NCBI GenBank assembly: GCA_023250195.1
Contig: JAHFBF010000003.1
Span: 1 to 64,000 of the forward strand
DNA: 64,000 nt
Direction: 5' to 3'
Origin: Candidatus Melainabacteria bacterium
Lineage (GTDB): Bacteria > Cyanobacteriota > Vampirovibrionia > 2-02-FULL-35-15
The notes under the pieces are model-generated. The model worked only from the letters and a program-made list of their open reading frames with translations, was not told where the DNA came from and did not search any database. Shown in pieces: positions 1 through 8,263 of this stretch. Both the position numbers and the translations under genes were made by a program. Numbering within the stretch: position 1 is the first letter of the stretch; every line of letters starts with the position of its first letter.

Positions 1-285
1 CCGGCATACCCGCAAGATATTTGAGAGGAGACTTCCTTAGTACGAGAGGACCGGGAAGTACAGACCTCTGGTTTACCAGTTGTCACGCCAGTGGCATACG
101 CTGGGTAGCCATGTCTGGAGTGGATAAGTGCTGAAAGCATATAAGTACGAAGCCCACCTCAAGATGAGATATCTCATACCGTTAAGGTAGTAAGATCTGC
201 CAAAGACTATGGCGTTGATAGGCAGCAAGTGTAAGTGTAGCGATACACTAAGCTGAGCTGTACTAATAGATCGAGGGCTTGTTTT
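1..285 (+). rRNA. 23S ribosomal RNA, 3' end (partial)
   Basis: The start of the window is the last ~285 nt of a 23S rRNA; the rest lies off the left edge. The sarcin-ricin loop sequence AGTACGAGAGGACC is intact near position 40-53, and the closing helix of domain VI ('TGTACTAATAGATCGAGGGC') ends at about 283. A T-rich tract follows. The exact 3' end is estimated from alignment memory. No 5S rRNA is recognisable in the next 250 nt, which is where it usually sits. Confidence 0.97.
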
Positions 286-314
286 TTTTCCTCTAGACCA
301 CAAAGGGATCAAAA

Positions 315-346
315 TTGTAGAGGTGCGATTAATCGCGCCTCTACAA
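315..346. repeat. TGTAGAGGCG-type palindrome, copy 1
   Basis: A 32-bp near-perfect inverted repeat ('TTGTAGAGG' ... 'CCTCTACAA') 30 nt after the 23S rRNA. It belongs to the same family as the copies at 1629 and 6639. As RNA it would fold into one long hairpin, but no T-run follows, so a terminator role for the rRNA operon is only possible, not shown. Confidence 0.8.
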
Positions 347-492
347 AGATAAAATGTATGCAGTTTTCAGGGTTTTCCTAACTTTTTTTGATCTATTTGA
401 GATTTTTGGACTATAAATTTTATTCTATTAGTTTCTTTTATATAGTTATAAACTAATCATTTATTTAAGTACTTTTTAAAAGTAATTGGGGG

Positions 493-529
493 GATTTGAT
501 ATAACGGCTTTTTGCCGGAAGATCAAATC
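493..529 (+). promoter_or_regulatory. two-tier leader hairpin upstream of the 267-aa ORF
   Basis: Outer stem GATTTGAT/ATCAAATC (493-500 with 522-529) encloses an inner stem CGGC/GCCG with a T5 loop (505-517). The two are separated by an internal loop ATAA/GAAG. The structure ends 8 nt before the ATG at 538, where a ribosome would bind, and no Shine-Dalgarno sequence is visible. It could control translation of the next gene. No known riboswitch class is recognised. Confidence 0.4.
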
Positions 530-537
530 TAAAACAA

Positions 538-1341
538 ATGACAGGTGAATCAGGCATATCAGGTGGTAGTAGTACATTTCAATTTAGTTCTGCTTCAACA
601 ACATCTATTGCAGTAGATGGTAGTGTCAGGTCCACGACAGTTGCAAGCTCACACCTTACTCAGGATTTTTTCAGTACTGATTCATGCGCTAGACAACCAA
701 GAAGAATTGCTTCACATGATCATTGCCATGGCAATCCTCTTATGAGGGCAATGTTTGGTGGACTATTAGGTGGTGGAGCAGGCTGTGGGTTTGCTCTTAT
801 TTTTGGATTTAATCCGTTTGTATTGCTTATTCTTGGGCTTTTACTTGGTTTAATTTTTGCTTTAATGCTTGGAAGAGGAACTCATGGAAGAGAGCACTGT
901 CATGAACCTCATGTTCATGGTAGGTTATTAGGAGGACAACATTCTAGTCTGGAAATAAATCAGACTGTTATAAGACTTGAGCAAAGAAGAATACCCCCGG
1001 CAGCAGCACTTCCTGAGCCAGAAGAGATACCAGAACATACGATTGATCCACATACAAATTATGGAGAAACTCCATCACTGTTTCCCGATACAGAGGGAGG
1101 AGAACCTAGAGACCATAATATAACTCATGTTAGATTTACTCCAGATCCTACTCCTGAGGAGCCTAATCCTCAAGAACAAACATTACCAATTCCTAAAGAA
1201 GGATTGGTTGTTGGTAATATTAGAGTTTTTCGAAATGGCACATTTAGATATGAAGGTGGTGCTCCAACACTAACAAATAATAGAATTACTCTTTTAAATG
1301 GAAGTAATGCTGCTTCAAGAGTTACTATTAAAGATGACTGA
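538..1341 (+). CDS. hypothetical His-rich membrane protein
   Basis: A 267-aa protein of unknown function. The first ~60 residues are Ser/Thr/Gly-rich. A His/Cys cluster (HDHCHGN) is followed by a Gly-rich hydrophobic stretch at roughly residues 75-110 (GGLLGGGAGCGFALIFGFN and onward), long enough for two membrane passes. A second His/Cys cluster (HGREHCHEPHVHG) then precedes a long acidic, Pro-rich hydrophilic tail. The His clusters on both sides of the membrane segment suggest metal binding; this is inference. No family is recognised. The gene stands alone between the rRNA and a small-peptide gene. The ATG follows a hairpin leader without a Shine-Dalgarno sequence, so the start is only moderately certain. 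Confidence 0.65.
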   Translation: MTGESGISGGSSTFQFSSASTTSIAVDGSVRSTTVASSHLTQDFFSTDSCARQPRRIASHDHCHGNPLMRAMFGGLLGGGAGCGFALIFGFNPFVLLILGLLLGLIFALMLGRGTHGREHCHEPHVHGRLLGGQHSSLEINQTVIRLEQRRIPPAAALPEPEEIPEHTIDPHTNYGETPSLFPDTEGGEPRDHNITHVRFTPDPTPEEPNPQEQTLPIPKEGLVVGNIRVFRNGTFRYEGGAPTLTNNRITLLNGSNAASRVTIKDD

Positions 1342-1510
1342 AATCAACAATAAAAAAACTGAACTTACATATTGTCTCTTGTTTCTTTGCTGGCTAATGT
1401 TTTAAATTTGGTCTAAATTCTTTAGTTTGCTATGTTTTTATACTTTGTAACTTTCCTTGAAACCTTATTTTGTTTAAAAAGTCTATTTCAAGAAGCAAAA
1501 GGAGGAAGCT

Positions 1511-1609
1511 ATGGGAGATTTATCGTCACTTTTAAGTTCAAATATTACTTTGCTTGTGGTTATGGTAGCAGGGTTTTATTGGCTAGGGAAAAAAGTAGAC
1601 AAGAAATAA
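1511..1609 (+). CDS. 32-aa single-pass membrane peptide
   Basis: This small ORF is not in the ORF track; the listed 1432-1623 ORF covers the same DNA in another frame. It encodes MGDLSSLLSSNITLLVVMVA plus GFYWLGKKVDKK. The layout is a short polar N-terminus, one membrane helix of about 15-18 residues, then a Lys-rich end expected on the cytoplasmic side. A strong Shine-Dalgarno AGGAGG lies 5 nt before the ATG, and the stop is 19 nt before a hairpin with a T-run. These signals mark a complete small transcription unit. The function is unknown. It could be a subunit of a membrane complex or a type I toxin-like peptide; nothing here separates these. Confidence 0.75.
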   Translation: MGDLSSLLSSNITLLVVMVAGFYWLGKKVDKK

Positions 1610-1628
1610 GATTTCTTGATTAATCTTT

Positions 1629-1661
1629 TGTAGAGGCGCTTATAACGCCTCTACTTTTTTC
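1629..1661 (+). terminator. hairpin plus T-run; TGTAGAGGCG palindrome copy 2
   Basis: TGTAGAGGCG and CGCCTCTAC form the stem (1629-1654) and six T residues follow (1655-1660). This is the layout of an intrinsic terminator for the 32-aa peptide gene. The stem belongs to the dispersed palindrome family, so the repeat has been co-opted as a terminator or arose from one. Confidence 0.75.
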
Positions 1662-1910
1662 TCTTAAAAAATTTTAGCCAAAGTTTTAAATTATTATTTT
1701 TATATTAGTTAGATTATTACAATTTAGATTAACGGTAAGAGTTACTAACACATCAGTTTTGTATTGTGAAACCTGTATCTGAGTAGAAGTATTTCTCTAT
1801 GATTGTCCTAAAAGTTTAAAAAAATCTTAAAATTATAAAGTTAAATAGTTTTATCTAATACTATAGGTTTTATTCTAGGAATCTTATAAAAATAATTTTT
1901 AAGGTGTAGT
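1662..1910. other. AT-rich intergenic region
   Basis: About 250 nt, very AT-rich, without an ORF, RNA gene or clear hairpin. It presumably holds the promoter of the 188-aa gene, but no convincing -35/-10 pair stands out. Confidence 0.4.
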
Positions 1911-2477
1911 ATGAGTAGAGTTCAAAATATTACTGTTTTAGAAAGTCTATTTTTTGGCCGTGGTGAACTTGTATGCCATGAGCTAAAGCGTAGAGGGAGA
2001 AAGGTTTCTGCTGAGCTTCCTTTAACAAAAGGAGGTTTAATAGTTTCTAGGCTTCCTAAAATACCAAAAGAGCCATGTTTTAGAGTAGGATTACAAGCTG
2101 AACTAATTGATTCAACTAGAGTATTATCACATACAAGTTATGCAACAACAGTTAATATAAAAACTGCTCATAATAATGGAGAAGAAATGGAAGATCCTCT
2201 TGATTTGCCAAATCCATTTGTTGATGCGTTAGGGAAAGTTAATGATCAGATAGAGGATTCGGGTAGTATAACTCCATTTACCGTGGCTGACTTACTGAGC
2301 TTAGCAAGACCAGCTTCTCTTACTGTGGAAGGTTTAAGAGGCTTTAAAGGTTGGGATGACGTAGCAGATAAATTAGATCTAGATGCTGGAGAGCTAGTGG
2401 CTCTTCTTAATGAAAGAGGAATATCACTTACAGAGCTTGCTCAAGAATTAGGATTAAGAGTAGAAAAAATTAAATAG
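1911..2477 (+). CDS. hypothetical protein with C-terminal HTH-like region
   Basis: A 188-aa protein of unknown function. The N-terminal half is basic (KRRGRKVSAELPLTKGG). The middle (MEDPLDLPNPF) is acidic and Pro-rich. The last ~55 residues are two predicted helix-rich modules (GLRGFKGWDDVADKLDLD, then GISLTELAQELGLRVEKIK). The second resembles the recognition part of a helix-turn-helix, so DNA binding is possible but not shown. There is no signal peptide or membrane segment. mqnE follows 51 nt downstream, so they may be co-transcribed. The ATG has no strong Shine-Dalgarno sequence. Confidence 0.6.
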   Translation: MSRVQNITVLESLFFGRGELVCHELKRRGRKVSAELPLTKGGLIVSRLPKIPKEPCFRVGLQAELIDSTRVLSHTSYATTVNIKTAHNNGEEMEDPLDLPNPFVDALGKVNDQIEDSGSITPFTVADLLSLARPASLTVEGLRGFKGWDDVADKLDLDAGELVALLNERGISLTELAQELGLRVEKIK

Positions 2478-2528
2478 ATAATTTTACATTCATTTAGCTA
2501 TTAATTTAGATTCTGTAGAATATTAACC

Positions 2529-3617
2529 ATGTTCTCTCAAATTAAACAAAAAATTCTAAACAAAGAAAGAATAACTTTTGAAGAAGGGCTATCTCTTTAT
2601 AATTCAAATGATTTGATAACTGTTGGTTTCTTGGGAAGATTGGCGCGTGAAATAAAATCAGGACCTGAAAAATCAAATTGGATTTATTGGAATAAAAATC
2701 TTCATTTAAATCCTACAAATGTTTGCATTGGACATTGTAATTTCTGTGCATTTGCAAAACTGCCAAATGAAAAAGGTGCTTATACTTATACTATAGATGA
2801 ATCTTTAGAACATGTAAGAAAAGGTGTAAATGGTGGTGCTACTGAAGTTCATATAGTTGGTGGGTTAAATCCTAAAGCTGCCTTGCCTTATTATAAGGAT
2901 CTTCTAAAAGCAATTAAAAAAACTTTCCCCTCTTTGCATGTAAAAGCTTTTACAGCAGTTGAAATCGAATTTTTTGCAAAACTTTCAAAGTTGAGCTTTG
3001 AAGAAACTTTAAAACAGCTTGTAGATGCCGGTTTGGATAGTATGCCGGGTGGTGGTGCTGAAGTGTTTTCAAAATCAGTTCGGGATGACACCTGTCCAGA
3101 TAAAATTCCTGCAGAAAAGTGGCTTGAGATTCATGCTACTGCCCATAAGCTTGGATTAAAATCAAACGCTACCATGCTTTGTGGTATTGGAGAAAAAATA
3201 GAAGATCGCTTAGATCATATGATTCAGTTACGAAAACAGCAGGACAAGTCTAAAGGCTTTCAGACTTTTATTCCTTTGCATTGTCATTATGAAGATACTG
3301 AAATAGCAGGTAAGGTTGAGCCAATAACTGCATTTGATTCACTTAAAAACATTGCAATATCCAGAATAATGCTGGATAACTTTGATCACATAAAAGCTTA
3401 CTGGATTCAGCTTGGAGTAGGACTTGCACAGGTAGGATTAAATTTTGGTGCTGATGATCTGGATGGAACGGTTCAAGAAGAAAGTATTACACATGCTGCC
3501 GGTGCTAAAAAAAGAGGGCTTGAAAAAGGTTTTATTCAGAAATTAATTCAAGATGCTGGTTATGTCCCAGTGGAGAGAGATACTGTTTATAATGTTTTGA
3601 CTGTTGCTAAGCATTAA
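2529..3617 (+). CDS. mqnE: aminofutalosine synthase MqnE (radical SAM)
   Basis: A 362-aa radical SAM enzyme of the futalosine route to menaquinone. MqnE joins the chorismate-derived enolpyruvyl benzoate (made by MqnA) to S-adenosylmethionine to give aminofutalosine. The cluster motif CX3CX2C is CIGHCNFC at about residue 66. Downstream signatures typical of MqnE/MqnC are HIVGGL, KAFTAVEIE, DSMPGGGAE, LKSNATMLCGIGE and GADDLDGT...HAAGA. The 'PGGGAE' and 'HAAGA' motifs favour MqnE over MqnC. Length is normal for the family. No other mqn gene is in the window, so the pathway is scattered in this genome. The ATG lacks a clear Shine-Dalgarno sequence but fits the family N-terminus. Confidence 0.9.
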   Translation: MFSQIKQKILNKERITFEEGLSLYNSNDLITVGFLGRLAREIKSGPEKSNWIYWNKNLHLNPTNVCIGHCNFCAFAKLPNEKGAYTYTIDESLEHVRKGVNGGATEVHIVGGLNPKAALPYYKDLLKAIKKTFPSLHVKAFTAVEIEFFAKLSKLSFEETLKQLVDAGLDSMPGGGAEVFSKSVRDDTCPDKIPAEKWLEIHATAHKLGLKSNATMLCGIGEKIEDRLDHMIQLRKQQDKSKGFQTFIPLHCHYEDTEIAGKVEPITAFDSLKNIAISRIMLDNFDHIKAYWIQLGVGLAQVGLNFGADDLDGTVQEESITHAAGAKKRGLEKGFIQKLIQDAGYVPVERDTVYNVLTVAKH

Positions 3618-3702
3618 CATTTGACAGTTAGCCTAAAGATAAGAAGGTTATCATAAAAAATCTCGCTTAGGGTGCGTTAAGTAAAACGGGGTAAAACTGG
3701 TT

Positions 3703-4003
3703 GCGTCATTCCGAGGAGCACAGCGACGTGGGAATCTCCTATAACGTTATGAGATTGCTGCGTCGGCTCATTCTGAGCCTCCTCGCAAGAGGCTATCTCA
3801 AAACTACCACTATGGAAATGCAACATTTTTCAGCATAAAGTCAACAATGTCATTCCCTGGCTCGACCAGGGAATCCAGACAAGACTGGTACCGATACTGG
3901 ATTCCCGCTTTCGCGGGAATGACAAGTTACTTTCACTCTTTCTATTTTGTCAGAAAAATAGCTAATCCCATAGACAGAGTTTTGAGATGAGCTCCAATGA
4001 CGT
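3703..4003. repeat. MITE-like interspersed repeat, copy 1
   Basis: A ~300-bp non-coding element within the 531-bp gap after mqnE. It begins CGTCATTCCGAGGAGC and ends GAGCTCCAATGACG, so the ends are inverted repeats. Inside, GGCTATCTCAAAACT (3791) is mirrored by AGTTTTGAGATGAGC (about 3978), and there are further hairpins such as GGATTCCCGC...GCGGGAATGAC. A related copy with the same ends is at 32179. No transposase ORF is present. The rest of the gap (3618-3702, 4004-4148) shows nothing else. Confidence 0.7.
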
Positions 4004-4148
4004 TACCCTTCTCGATTAAATAGTTTAGTGAAAATAGTTTATTTTGTTTTTAGTTTAGTTTAATCCCTATAAGATTCCTTGGGATTAATTTCTTTAAGCC
4101 GATATAAAGATTAAGGAGACAATTCAAATCCTTAAATCGGAGATACCC

Positions 4149-4430
4149 ATGAAAACTAAAAGCCTAATATTATCAGTACTGATCTTTATTTTTAATTGTT
4201 CACTTTCAGCAAGGGCTTATGAAATTAATGCTTTTGAAACAACCTATAATTGTAAAAATGAACTGTTGCCTGCTGATAAAATAATATCTTTAGAGAAAAC
4301 GCTTTTAGCATTTAGTGAAGTTTGTAGTTGTAGGGATTATTATGGAGTATCCCATACTTGTTATTTCTCCCCTTATACCGATCCATTTACTACATGTTTT
4401 GCAAAGTGTTTCTATGAAGCGGGTAATTAG
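4149..4430 (+). CDS. exported small Cys-rich hypothetical protein
   Basis: A 93-aa protein with a clear Sec signal peptide (MKTKSLILSVLIFIFNCSLSA, probable cut after SARA). The mature ~70 residues contain seven cysteines (in NCKNE, VCSCRDY, TCYF, TTCFAKC) and many aromatic residues. This suggests a small disulfide-bonded secreted or periplasmic domain. No family is recognised. A GGAG-type ribosome site lies shortly before the ATG. It converges tightly on the 708-aa gene of the other strand, with 6 nt between stops. Confidence 0.65.
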   Translation: MKTKSLILSVLIFIFNCSLSARAYEINAFETTYNCKNELLPADKIISLEKTLLAFSEVCSCRDYYGVSHTCYFSPYTDPFTTCFAKCFYEAGN

Positions 4431-4436
4431 ATCTAT

Positions 4437-6563
4437 TCACTCTAGTTCTAATCTATAGGTATTGTATCTTACTATGTAATCGTGTCTTTCTTGAATCCTT
4501 TGTCTTAGATCATTTAAGTTAACTTCAATTACTGCAATAGCTGAAAGAGCATTTCTGATTTTCTTTAATTCTTTACTGTCTGATACTGTTCTGTATGAAT
4601 TTATAAGCTGTGATTTTCTTTTCTTAATTTTTTCAATTAGTAAATTACAGTTGGAATATATCTTTGAATAAACAATGTCATATTTGTCTATGTAGTTTTT
4701 AGGTTCAAGATCTATAGATGATGGAGAGATATTATGTCTCATAATAAAGTCTTTTCTTAGAACACCCTTTTCTGGAGGGGCAAAAAACATTTTAATCATA
4801 TTGTTTCTATCTATTGTTGCGTAGTTTGAAGGTGTTGGTAATAAAAAATTAGAAATCGCACCATAGGAATATAATTCTGTTAAAACGTTAAAGCCAAAGA
4901 GCTTTTTAAAAGTCAGTTTCCACTCTTGCTCGGAAATAGTTCCGGAAAGGGTGTTTCTGACTTGTTCTAAAACAGTTTTATCCTTTAGTTCGGATGGAAT
5001 TGAAAGACTGTTTATTACAGTAATAGACTTTTCCAAATCTACATCTGGAGCTAGTAATATTATTAACGGATTAAAATATCTCGAATTTAAATCCCTCATG
5101 TAACTCAAGCGTTTTTTCTGATTAAGTTTGTTAGTAGTAGGATCTTTTGAATTTTTAAGTTCACTTGGGTAAGGAATAGAATCTAAGCTGGATTTACCTG
5201 CTTTAATAAAGTTGTTTTTATAAATACCTTCAATGTCAAGAAAATTGTAGTAGCCAAGAACCAGAAAAATGCAAACCAACAATCCTGCTGTAAATCTGAG
5301 CATCTTATTAAAGAACTTCCTGGTTTTATTTGCCAGGTTTATAGTAGTAAGTTTCTTTATGGATAGTTTTTCTTCCTTTAAAGTGATTTCCATTAAGTGT
5401 AGTACTCTACTGGATACTCTGTTGGATATTTCAGCATAATATTGCATTTCCGGAGTAAGATTATTCTCAAACAACTTCTCAATAGGGGTGTTTAATGGAT
5501 TTACAAATTTTGTATTTGTAATTTGATTTATGCTTTCTTGGAGTCTGCAAAGGTGCACTGTTAACATATTTGGATTTTCCAGTGCAAAAATATTCTGTCT
5601 TTCTGTAAAAGCGTTTAATATTTTTATTGTTTTAATTCTTTCAGCTGGTTTTTTCTTAAGCCATATAAAAAATAATAATAAATTCTTGTCTTCTTCTGTT
5701 AGTGAAAACTTGATTGAATTATGTGCATTGTATCTTGATATGAGAATATTCAAGGTTTTACAAAGATTCTTTTGTCCTTCTTTTAGTAAATAGTAAGCAT
5801 TACTGTGTTCAAGCAATACCAGGGATTGCTTAGCAAGTGGACAATGGACCTTTTGATAAGAAAGATCTTTTGGTTTATATAATAAATATTGTATAAACTT
5901 TTCTATATGGCTATTCTCAAGCTTAGTGATTTCATGGAATAGAAGCTCCTTGAATAATTTACTTGCAGCAATATCAAATTTATCTTTTAATGCATTGAAA
6001 TATTGGTTATATCTATTGTTAAAAAGCTCAAGTATGATGATGTCTCTTTTCTTATCATTTTCTGGCTCAGGATCTAAATGCCTCAAATTGAAATTATTAT
6101 TTGACGAGATTTTCTGAATATAAGAACTTAGTAACTCATTGTTAGATGAAAGGTCTTCCAGGTTTACATCTGAATATGATTCATTTGTATTGAGGAAATC
6201 CAGACTGTCTAAATATCCAATTTCTCCAAGAAGATAAGATAAAGCTTTTTTACTCTGGATGAGTTCAGATGGCGGGCTTAAATCAAATTCAACCTTTAAT
6301 AATTCTTTTAGAACTTTAGTCAGATAAAACAATTTAGTTCTTTCAAAAGATTTATTGTATATGTTTTTAATACGATTGCTGCTGTTTATGAGATCAGGTT
6401 CTATCGCATGAAATATTTTTCTTTCCAAATTGTTTAGTAATTCTACTTGTTCATGAGTTGTTAAATTAAGATTGATGGTCTGTGGAGTATATAAAGAACT
6501 GAACATCCCGGAGACGTAATCATTGATTTCTAGAATCTCGTCATTTTCAACAATAGCTGACAT
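4437..6563 (-). CDS. hypothetical one-TM protein, 708 aa
   Basis: A large protein of unknown function. The first ~410 residues are helix-rich, with many Leu, Asn and Lys, and contain no hydrophobic segment. One membrane helix (FTAGLLVCIFLVLGYYNF) sits at about residues 424-442. The last ~260 residues follow it and would lie on the far side of the membrane, ending in a coiled-coil-like Leu/Arg-rich segment (SAIAVIEVNLNDLRQRIQER). No catalytic motif is evident. The layout suggests a structural or signalling membrane protein. It is transcribed away from the Ser/Thr kinase at 6905, and the two share a 341-bp intergenic region, so a functional link is possible but unproven. Confidence 0.6.
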   Translation of the reverse strand: MSAIVENDEILEINDYVSGMFSSLYTPQTINLNLTTHEQVELLNNLERKIFHAIEPDLINSSNRIKNIYNKSFERTKLFYLTKVLKELLKVEFDLSPPSELIQSKKALSYLLGEIGYLDSLDFLNTNESYSDVNLEDLSSNNELLSSYIQKISSNNNFNLRHLDPEPENDKKRDIIILELFNNRYNQYFNALKDKFDIAASKLFKELLFHEITKLENSHIEKFIQYLLYKPKDLSYQKVHCPLAKQSLVLLEHSNAYYLLKEGQKNLCKTLNILISRYNAHNSIKFSLTEEDKNLLLFFIWLKKKPAERIKTIKILNAFTERQNIFALENPNMLTVHLCRLQESINQITNTKFVNPLNTPIEKLFENNLTPEMQYYAEISNRVSSRVLHLMEITLKEEKLSIKKLTTINLANKTRKFFNKMLRFTAGLLVCIFLVLGYYNFLDIEGIYKNNFIKAGKSSLDSIPYPSELKNSKDPTTNKLNQKKRLSYMRDLNSRYFNPLIILLAPDVDLEKSITVINSLSIPSELKDKTVLEQVRNTLSGTISEQEWKLTFKKLFGFNVLTELYSYGAISNFLLPTPSNYATIDRNNMIKMFFAPPEKGVLRKDFIMRHNISPSSIDLEPKNYIDKYDIVYSKIYSNCNLLIEKIKKRKSQLINSYRTVSDSKELKKIRNALSAIAVIEVNLNDLRQRIQERHDYIVRYNTYRLELE

Positions 6564-6638
6564 CTGTAGATAAGGTTATAGTAAACAAGACGTTTTAGTG
6601 TTAAGTGTTTTCAGTTATTACCTGGCTAATGTATCCTT

Positions 6639-6670
6639 CTGTAGAGGCGTATTGCAATACGCCTCTACAG
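6639..6670. repeat. TGTAGAGGCG palindrome, copy 3 (perfect)
   Basis: A perfect 32-bp palindrome, CTGTAGAGGCGTATTG and its complement, in the gap between two divergent genes. In the divergent position it cannot end either flanking gene, so it is not acting as their terminator. The 40-bp element at 6671 is fused directly to its right end. Confidence 0.85.
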
Positions 6671-6710
6671 CAAAGCCCGACAAGTGAAGAATGAGCAAAG
6701 ATGGCGGTAG
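6671..6710 (+). repeat. CAAAGCCCGACAAG element, copy 1
   Basis: A 40-bp sequence beginning CAAAGCCCGACAAGTGAAG and ending ATGGCGGTAG. It matches 35549-35588 at about 36 of 40 positions by eye. Both copies lie just downstream of a TGTAGAGG-type palindrome (immediately here, 70 nt there), so the two repeats may form one composite unit. The rest of the 341-bp gap (6564-6904) is AT-rich without further features. Confidence 0.7.
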
Positions 6711-6904
6711 TAAAAAATGTTTTTAAATAAAATTAATTATTATCTCAATCAATTATATTGAACCATTTAATAAGAAAAATAAAAATCATTTTTTTGATTT
6801 GTATTCTACAAATTAGGCAAGTCACTTAATGATTCTTAAGAATTTCAGCTGAATATTTTTATGCGATATAGGACAATAGAGCTAATAGGATAAAAGAACT
6901 ACTT

Positions 6905-8245
6905 ATGTTTACTTTTACAATTTTTAAATCTCCTGTTGCTGATAGAATCTCAGGCAATTTTAATTTACCGAGAAAAAATTTATATCCAAATAAAAGCAGT
7001 GAAATAGTTTTTCTTGTAAGAATAGCAAGAGAGATGAGTCAGAAATTAAGAGCGTGGTTAGGTAAGTATGCAACTGATGGAAAAGTAGAAATAAGAAATA
7101 TAGAGCGTGATCTGGTAGTAAAGGGACATGTAGCTGACTATAGAATAATAAAACCGTTGGATCGCGGTGCAATGGCAACAATCTTTGAAGCTGAAGAAAT
7201 TAATACTGGCAGACGTTTGGTCCTAAAATCCTTAAGCGGGTTACAGGACAAAATAGTAGTACGAAGGTTTATAAGAGAAGCAAGAATCCTGGCATCTTTA
7301 AATCATCCAAACATTGTTTCTGCTCATGACTTAAGTAGTGAAGTGCAAATGCCTTTCATAGTAATGGAACAATTAACAGGATTAGCGAAAGAAAAACAAC
7401 CTACCAATTTTAAATACTTAGCAAAGCAGTTTCATAAAGGTGAGATTGATCTTAGGACAATGCTTTATTACATTGCTGATGTTTGTGAAGCACTTGATTA
7501 TCTGCATACTCATCCTGAGGGGCCAATAATACATAGAGATTTAAAGCCTTCAAACATATTAGTTAGTAAAGAAAAAGCGCAGGGGAGTGGACCAGAGCGA
7601 CTCACTGTTAAACTTGTAGATTTTGGTCTTTCAAGAATTTCAGGAGGTTCTTTAACTACGTTAACTCATCTTCAACAAATAATTGGAACACCGGCATATA
7701 TCCCTTTGCAGGATATGTATAATGCAGATGGTGAAGATCGTACTGAGGCAAGACTGGATGTATATTCTATGGGTGTGATAACTTATCTTACAATTACAAA
7801 TGGTCTATTGCCATTTAGAGTTCAAGATTCTAACCTATTGAAACAAGGACAAAGTGGCTTTTCAATTGTTTCTCCATTAAATGCACCCAAAAGTGATACA
7901 CCGATAACTTCAAGAACTAGAGCTGATGTTTCCAAAAGTCATGAAGCTGAAATTCAACAAGGAGAAGTGGTTGATGATGATAATCGGACAATTGACCATC
8001 CTGATTTAAATGTTATATCAGAGGGTAATCCAATTATGGCACTTCTAAAAATGCACTCAGAGACTAAACCTGATTTTTCAAGAGTAAGAAATGATATTCC
8101 ATCATCTTTAATAGAGCTTACAAGAAGAATGTTGGCAAAGCATCCTGAAGATCGTCCTCATGCACGTGAAGTTTCTCGTGAAATGCGCCGAATTGGGGAT
8201 CTTGGAAAGAATTTATATTTGCCTCTAAGCGTTTTGCATGAATAA
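6905..8245 (+). CDS. Ser/Thr protein kinase (Hanks type)
   Basis: A 446-aa soluble eukaryotic-like kinase without a membrane anchor. The kinase domain starts near residue 79 (DYRIIKPLDRGAMATIFEAE). The ATP-binding lysine is in LVLK (about K108), the catalytic loop is HRDLKPSN, the metal-binding motif is DFG, and the ARLDVYSMGV helix is present. The glycine-rich loop is degenerate: two of the three usual glycines are replaced (LDRGAMATIF). The APE region reads GTPAYIPLQ. A long insert, about residues 305-385 and rich in Ser, Thr and charged residues, interrupts the C-lobe. The invariant Lys, Asp and Asp remain, so activity is likely but substrates are unknown. The ~78-residue N-terminal extension matches nothing recognised. 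Confidence 0.85.
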   Translation: MFTFTIFKSPVADRISGNFNLPRKNLYPNKSSEIVFLVRIAREMSQKLRAWLGKYATDGKVEIRNIERDLVVKGHVADYRIIKPLDRGAMATIFEAEEINTGRRLVLKSLSGLQDKIVVRRFIREARILASLNHPNIVSAHDLSSEVQMPFIVMEQLTGLAKEKQPTNFKYLAKQFHKGEIDLRTMLYYIADVCEALDYLHTHPEGPIIHRDLKPSNILVSKEKAQGSGPERLTVKLVDFGLSRISGGSLTTLTHLQQIIGTPAYIPLQDMYNADGEDRTEARLDVYSMGVITYLTITNGLLPFRVQDSNLLKQGQSGFSIVSPLNAPKSDTPITSRTRADVSKSHEAEIQQGEVVDDDNRTIDHPDLNVISEGNPIMALLKMHSETKPDFSRVRNDIPSSLIELTRRMLAKHPEDRPHAREVSREMRRIGDLGKNLYLPLSVLHE

Positions 8246-8263
8246 AAAATAATCTCTGTAATG

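Noticed and set aside
1432-1623. 63-aa ORF in the track
   Set aside because: It has poor composition and no ribosome site. The overlapping 32-aa ORF at 1511 in another frame has a perfect ribosome site and a membrane helix.
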